NCBI RefSeq assembly: GCF_001707755.1 | Contig: NZ_MBDL01000004.1 | Location: 17 to 49,698, forward strand | DNA length: 49,682 bases | DNA from: Acinetobacter celticus | Lineage (GTDB): Bacteria > Pseudomonadota > Gammaproteobacteria > Pseudomonadales > Moraxellaceae | Direction of reading: 5' to 3' | Shown here: positions 44,362-49,682 of the stretch, piece after piece | Layout: each line of letters starts with the position of its first letter | Position numbering within the stretch: the first letter of the stretch is position 1 | The notes under the pieces: model-generated | Databases searched by the model: none | What the model saw: only the letters and a program-made list of their open reading frames with translations | Told to the model about the DNA's origin: nothing | Made by a program: the position numbers and the translations under genes

Positions 44362-44576
44362 ATACTGTCCTGTAGCCAATTCTTGATGAGTATTTTTTTT
44401 GCTATTTTGCTTCAAAAAACGTTGCAATAGCGCATTATTATGCACTTGTTATTCAAAAAAAGATGCAGGATTCTTGATGTATGTTGTTAACTTTAACCAA
44501 TATAGCCGAAATCGATTTGTATGATCAGTAATATCGACTTTAATCTCACACAACAGCCCTACACTTTCACGTATAA

Positions 44577-45566
<990 letters not shown>

Positions 45567-45613
45567 TTCCAACGCGTTGAAAAGACCGTCCGCATAGGGC
45601 GGTTTTTTTATGT

Positions 45614-46384
45614 ATGCTTATTCGTGATGAAATAAATAGCGACCCAATGCATATGTACACACTGCCTCCTTCAGAATATACCTTTCCCAATCCGATGGAA
45701 GTAGATCCCGACGGGCAAGGCTTAATATGCATTGGTGCAGACCTCTCCCCGTCTACCTTATATGAAGCGTATTCAAATGGATTATTTCCATGGTTTTCTG
45801 AAGGTGAACCAATTTGCTGGTGGAGCCCTGAACCGCGCTGTGTTATCCGCCCACAAGACTATCACCCCAGTAAATCTTTAGTCCGAAATATGAAAAAGCT
45901 AGATTATAAAATTACCATTAATCAGGCTTTTGACCACGTGATTCGTGCATGTGCATTACCGCGTAGTTATGCCGATGAAACATGGATTTCCGAAGAAATT
46001 ATGGAAGGATACTGCCAACTTTTTGATGCAGGTTATGCGTATAGCATTGAAGTTTGGGAGGAAAATAAAATTGTTGGCGGATTATATGGTGTCACCATTG
46101 GACAAGGCTGTTTTGGTGAGTCGATGTTTAGTACGCGAACAGACGTCTCTAAAATGGCTTTTTATAGCCTGATGTTACTGGGACAAGAAAATCAGTTGCC
46201 TTGGATTGACTGCCAATTGGTCAATGATCACCTGATGAGCTTAGGTGCTTGTACACTTTCTCGCCAGACATACCTTAATTCGTTACAAGATGTGATAAAA
46301 CAGCCCCCTATCGATTGGAAAAAGTATCAGGACAGTGTATTTTCAAGTAAAACAATAGCGCAATTTAGCCAATTGGTTGAATGA
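45614..46384 (+). CDS. aat: Leucyl/phenylalanyl-tRNA-protein transferase
   Basis: A 256-residue enzyme that adds Leu or Phe from aminoacyl-tRNA to proteins with N-terminal Arg or Lys, marking them for ClpSAP. Family landmarks are [49 protein letters not shown] and CFGESMFS near residue 170. The ribosome-binding site is weak; an internal ATG 11 or 13 codons in may be used. Its stop overlaps the region of the next gene, the second N-degron transferase bpt, so they form one operon. Confidence 0.94.
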   Translation: MLIRDEINSDPMHMYTLPPSEYTFPNPMEVDPDGQGLICIGADLSPSTLYEAYSNGLFPWFSEGEPICWWSPEPRCVIRPQDYHPSKSLVRNMKKLDYKITINQAFDHVIRACALPRSYADETWISEEIMEGYCQLFDAGYAYSIEVWEENKIVGGLYGVTIGQGCFGESMFSTRTDVSKMAFYSLMLLGQENQLPWIDCQLVNDHLMSLGACTLSRQTYLNSLQDVIKQPPIDWKKYQDSVFSSKTIAQFSQLVE

Positions 46385-46409
46385 CAATAAGAGCGAGGGA
46401 TATTTGAAA

Positions 46410-47225
46410 ATGAATTCATATCACCCGAAGTCCCTACTGAATGAATTACAGTATTACATCACGCCACCGCATGATTGCAGTTACTTAGAAAAAAAATCTG
46501 CACGTATGGTGTTTTTAGACCCCGTTCACCGCATTGATGTGGTGACACTGTCAGAACTTTCACGCATGGGTTTTCGTCGTAGCGGTGATTTTGTTTATCG
46601 ACCTGAATGCCATTTATGTCGCCAATGTTTGTCTTCACGTGTCCCTGTCGAAGATTTCGTGATGAGTAGCAAACAAAAAAAGGCATGGAAACGCAATCAA
46701 GATTTAAGCCTTAAAATTACTCGCCCCGAAGATGCAACAAACATACATTACACATTGTATGAGCGTTATATCAATGAACGTCATGCCGATGGTGATATGT
46801 ACCCACCCAGTCACGACCAATTTGAAAAATTCCTACTCCAAAGTTGCACTGATAGTTTCTTTTTAGAACTTTGGAAAGAAGATCGTCTCATCAGTGTTTC
46901 GACTTGTGACCCTTTAGATGATGGTTTATCCGCGGTCTATACTTTTTTTGACCCTGATGAACATAAACGCTCATTGGGTGTTTTCGCCATTTTAAAACAA
47001 ATTGAACATGCGAAAAGTTTAAATCTGGACTATATTTACTTAGGCTATTGGGTTCCTCATTCCAATAAAATGAATTATAAATCTGAGTACATTCCACTGG
47101 AATTATTATTAGATGGTCAATGGCGCAAACTAAATCGTGCTCTCACTCATTCAGAAATTGCACAATTGGGCGATTCATTAATGACCACCCTACCCTCAGG
47201 CTGGAATAATCCCATTATTAAATAA
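46410..47225 (+). CDS. bpt: Aspartate/glutamate leucyltransferase (Bpt)
   Basis: A 271-residue enzyme of the ATE/Bpt family that transfers Leu to proteins with N-terminal Asp or Glu, the second branch of the N-degron pathway. The N-terminal segment begins NSYHPKSLLNELQYY and carries CSYLE; the cysteine cluster CHLCRQC follows near residue 70. GYWV and the C-terminal FDPDEHKRSLG segment are also typical. I chose the ATG at 46410, with GAGG upstream and the usual N-terminus; the TTG 11 codons before it is less likely. It follows aat closely. Confidence 0.94.
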   Translation: MNSYHPKSLLNELQYYITPPHDCSYLEKKSARMVFLDPVHRIDVVTLSELSRMGFRRSGDFVYRPECHLCRQCLSSRVPVEDFVMSSKQKKAWKRNQDLSLKITRPEDATNIHYTLYERYINERHADGDMYPPSHDQFEKFLLQSCTDSFFLELWKEDRLISVSTCDPLDDGLSAVYTFFDPDEHKRSLGVFAILKQIEHAKSLNLDYIYLGYWVPHSNKMNYKSEYIPLELLLDGQWRKLNRALTHSEIAQLGDSLMTTLPSGWNNPIIK

Positions 47226-47268
47226 ACCACAGTTTTAAGACAATTTATTGCAATAATTTTAAACCACG

Positions 47269-47733
47269 TTACTTAAATAACTTGGAAAAATCATCACTAC
47301 AGGCTTTAACCATAATAATGGCATGTTCCCGTGAACCATCAGCTTGCGGGTAGTAATTTTTCCGCATATCAATTTGATGAAAATCTGACTTTTCATATAG
47401 CTTAATGGCTGCAATATTACTTTCCCGCACTTCTAGAAATACCTGTACAGGATCATTTTTCAACATTGCCAATGATGCTTCTAATAATTGGTAACCCATT
47501 CCTTTGCCTTGTTGACTCGGATGTACCGCCATCAGTAATAAATTTGCTTCATCCAATACAGGCTGTAAAATACAGAAACCCACTACCTGTCCCTGTTGTT
47601 CAATGACCGTTACCTGATACGTATTTACAGAATCTTCAAACTGTTTTTTTGTCCACGGATGACTTTGTACTAAATTTTCAATTTCCGCAACAACTGCGAC
47701 ATCTGAAGCATTCATCAAACGAATCATGTTCAT
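47269..47733 (-). CDS. rimI: Ribosomal protein alanine N-acetyltransferase (RimI)
   Basis: A 154-residue GNAT enzyme that acetylates the N-terminus of ribosomal protein bS18. The acetyl-CoA segment is LMAVHPSQQGKGMGYQLLE and the bS18-binding side shows VFLEVRESNIAAIKLYEKSDF, then RKNYYPQADG, which is the RimI signature. It is convergent with bpt. The start has a weak ribosome-binding site; two ATG codons lie close together. Confidence 0.9.
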   Translation of the reverse strand: MNMIRLMNASDVAVVAEIENLVQSHPWTKKQFEDSVNTYQVTVIEQQGQVVGFCILQPVLDEANLLLMAVHPSQQGKGMGYQLLEASLAMLKNDPVQVFLEVRESNIAAIKLYEKSDFHQIDMRKNYYPQADGSREHAIIMVKACSDDFSKLFK

Positions 47734-47799
47734 TTATCTTTTTTAATGAAAGGAATGGAGGATTATAAAATCTTTATCAAAAAAATCGAGTAAAAAAAA

Positions 47800-47817
47800 G
47801 AGCGATTTTTATCGCTC
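47800..47817 (-). terminator. Terminator after the metal-dependent hydrolase gene
   Basis: GAGCGAT and ATCGCTC form a perfect stem with a four-base loop; an A-run on the plus strand gives the minus-strand T-tail. Confidence 0.85.
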
Positions 47818-47845
47818 AAAGAATAAGGACACTAAAACAGCGCTT

Positions 47846-48733
47846 TTAGAATCCTAATTTTGCTTTCCACGACACAAGTAATTCATGGGTATCCAAATCA
47901 TTTGGATGAAACCTAGGTCGGAAGTAGACTAGCATTTCTTTGGTCATGCCAGTAATAACCCCTTTCGATGGGCTATATGCATAGATATAAATATCTTTTA
48001 GAGACGTTAAATTGAGTTGTTTATCATCTTGTAGCAGACGTAACACAAAATAACTCTGCACCACAAATAATGTCGCCATTGCCGTAACCAACGACCCTGT
48101 TCTTAGTGCATATGCCTTCAAGCCTCTGCCAAAAACACCCTCAAAAACATCATAAGCAACAGCTTTGTGTTCATTTTCTTCAATGGCATGCCAAAGCCAC
48201 ATGGTCTTCATGGTTTCATCGGTCATCAATTCTTGAATATACGGATTCACTAACAGTTGTGATGCAATGGTCGCTGTAAAATGCTCCAGTGCAGTCGTTG
48301 CCGTTAGGTCTACCATTTCTTGGGTAATTCCAACGGGCTTCCCCAAAAAAGTAAAGACTTTACGTGTGCTCTGAATCACGCGATCAGTGATACGGTCTAA
48401 ACGATCTACGTCATGGCCAAACTTTTGTGCAGATGCATTAAAACCGACATGCTCTTGCGTGTGCATGGCTTCTTGACCAATAAATGCACTAATTTCTCGT
48501 TGTAATTCTTGATTATCTTTAATTGAGGGATGTTGGCGTACTGCACGTACACTATCAATAAAGAATTTTTCACCTGCGGGAAATAACGCAGACAATGCCG
48601 TCATAAAATGGGTTAATCCAGCTGATTTATTCATCCAATACTCTGGCACAGTATCAAAATCAAAATCCATTCGACGTACTGGAAAACTTGCACCTGCACG
48701 ATTGGTAATGTTTACTTTAGCATTCATATCCAA
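47846..48733 (-). CDS. Predicted metal-dependent hydrolase (PF10118 type)
   Basis: A 295-residue protein of the predicted metal-dependent hydrolase family. A ferritin-like arrangement of Glu/His residues is visible: GQEAMHTQEH (about 98-107), TALEHFTA and WHAIEENEHKAVAYDV, as in a di-iron or di-metal site. No catalytic role is firmly known for the family, though members often sit near lipid genes. No signal peptide is present; a hydrophobic stretch near residue 220 may dip into the membrane. It has its own terminator and lies downstream of tuf, in the same direction. Confidence 0.8.
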   Translation of the reverse strand: MDMNAKVNITNRAGASFPVRRMDFDFDTVPEYWMNKSAGLTHFMTALSALFPAGEKFFIDSVRAVRQHPSIKDNQELQREISAFIGQEAMHTQEHVGFNASAQKFGHDVDRLDRITDRVIQSTRKVFTFLGKPVGITQEMVDLTATTALEHFTATIASQLLVNPYIQELMTDETMKTMWLWHAIEENEHKAVAYDVFEGVFGRGLKAYALRTGSLVTAMATLFVVQSYFVLRLLQDDKQLNLTSLKDIYIYAYSPSKGVITGMTKEMLVYFRPRFHPNDLDTHELLVSWKAKLGF

Positions 48734-48893
48734 ACTCCTTTAAGTGTTTCTTTCACTTAAAAACTTATATTTGTTTTCATGCTTTTATCTTACGTTTTTA
48801 TTATTTTGCTATAAGTGCAGTGAAGGTCAGGAAAATATCAGTTCAGGACAGCTTTTATAATTATTGTCTAACAATTATTTCAATTTTTTTCAT

Positions 48894-48925
48894 AAAAAAA
48901 GCGCCCCTAAAAGGAGCGCTTTTTT
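48894..48925 (-). terminator. Terminator after tuf
   Basis: A GCGC-CCT/AGG-GCGC stem with one mismatch lies between A- and T-runs, directly after the EF-Tu stop codon. Confidence 0.85.
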
Positions 48926-48939
48926 ATACTATAAAGCGA

Positions 48940-49682
48940 TTATAGAGTTACTTTAGCAACTACACCAGCGCCTACAGTACGACCACCTTCACGGATCGCA
49001 AAACGTAGACCTGGGTCCATTGCGATTGGGTGGATTAATTCTACTGACATTTCAACGTTGTCACCAGGCATAACCATTTCAACGCCTTCTTTAAGCGCGA
49101 TCGCACCAGTTACATCCGTAGTACGGAAGTAGAACTGTGGACGGTAACCATTAAGGAATGGAGTATGACGACCACCTTCTTCTTTAGAAAGAACGTATAC
49201 TTCTGCGTCAAATTTAGTATGCGGTTTGATTGCACCTGGTTTAGCAAGTACTTGACCACGTTGAACGTCTTCACGCTTAGTACCACGAAGAAGAACACCA
49301 CAGTTCTCGCCCGCACGACCTTCGTCAAGAAGTTTACGGAACATTTCCACGCCAGTTACAGTCGTTACTACTGTATCTTTAATACCAACGATTTCAACTG
49401 ATTCGCCTACTTTAACAATACCTGTCTCAACACGGCCAGTTACTACTGTACCACGACCTGAGATAGAGAATACGTCTTCGATTGGCATAAGGAATGGAAG
49501 ATCGATAGCACGTTCTGGTTCTGGAATGTAAGAATCAAGCGCTTCAACAAGAGCAACAACAGCTGGCTCGCCGTATTGACCTTGGTCACCGTTAAGTGCA
49601 AGAAGAGCAGAACCACGGATAACTGGAGTGTCATCACCTGGGAAGTCATAAGTAGAAAGAAGTTCACGAACTTCCATTTCTA
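48940..49682 (-). CDS. tuf: Elongation factor Tu (partial, 5' end outside window)
   Basis: The last about 247 residues of EF-Tu; the gene runs off the right edge. The end of the GTPase domain ([20 protein letters not shown]), domain 2 with [13 protein letters not shown], and domain 3 with [12 protein letters not shown] and the C-terminal [12 protein letters not shown] are present. EF-Tu brings aminoacyl-tRNA to the ribosome. Gammaproteobacteria often have two tuf copies; which one this is cannot be told from this end. Confidence 0.97.
   Translation of the reverse strand, partial: EMEVRELLSTYDFPGDDTPVIRGSALLALNGDQGQYGEPAVVALVEALDSYIPEPERAIDLPFLMPIEDVFSISGRGTVVTGRVETGIVKVGESVEIVGIKDTVVTTVTGVEMFRKLLDEGRAGENCGVLLRGTKREDVQRGQVLAKPGAIKPHTKFDAEVYVLSKEEGGRHTPFLNGYRPQFYFRTTDVTGAIALKEGVEMVMPGDNVEMSVELIHPIAMDPGLRFAIREGGRTVGAGVVAKVTL

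Noticed and set aside
49165..49401. A 78-residue plus-strand frame antisense to tuf
   Set aside because: It is a by-product of the strongly biased codon use of EF-Tu, with Thr/Phe-rich nonsense composition.

Overview
This window looks like a chromosomal segment of an Acinetobacter species (Moraxellaceae). The evidence is the AT-rich composition, protein sequences close to recalled Acinetobacter versions of BaeR, BaeS and Bpt, and the arrangement of baeSR, minCDE, ftsK/trxB/aat/bpt and tuf. I saw no rRNA, tRNA, insertion sequence, prophage or CRISPR array.

Region 1 (about 190-12,500, all minus strand) is a histidine-utilisation (hut) region of unusual content. Reading in the direction of transcription it holds hutC-hutD, hutU, hutI, hutG, an NAD-type glutamate dehydrogenase, a histidine-ammonia-lyase homologue, a BCCT (betaine/carnitine/choline) transporter and an outer-membrane porin-like protein. 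No canonical hutH or hutT lies between hutU and hutI. The lyase homologue lacks the Ala-Ser-Gly tripeptide that forms the MIO electrophile of histidine ammonia-lyase, and several other active-site positions differ. MIO-free members of this superfamily (ergothionase type) eliminate trimethylamine from trimethylated histidines. A betaine-type transporter next door, a complete urocanate-to-2-oxoglutarate route and a HutC-like operator in front of the transporter suggest that the region takes up and degrades a histidine betaine, most simply hercynine, giving trimethylamine plus urocanate. This is the main candidate for an undescribed system here.

Region 2 (about 12,900-24,500) is mixed housekeeping: a glycerophosphodiesterase, a META lipoprotein, a fatty-acid desaturase, a DHCW-type cupin, SelO, an L,D-transpeptidase, an MmcQ/YjbR protein, an AroP-like permease, a GNAT acetyltransferase, the BaeS/BaeR two-component system and a divergent lipoprotein with an internal duplication.

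Region 3 (about 24,700-34,000) has two tandem long acyl-CoA dehydrogenases, psiE, an RcnB-like proline-rich secreted protein, dut, rep and an OmpA-family lipoprotein.

Region 4 (about 34,000-49,682) has an acyltransferase followed by a membrane protein that looks like a voltage-sensor domain without a pore, minCDE followed by an elaborate hairpin-rich element, a PA4642-like protein, a divergent AEC transporter/LysR pair, ftsK divergent from trxB, the N-degron transferases aat and bpt, rimI, a metal-dependent hydrolase and the 3' part of an EF-Tu gene that runs off the window. Several starts were moved to internal codons with better ribosome-binding sites (hutU, psiE, rep, the OmpA lipoprotein, minD, minE, ftsK, bpt).
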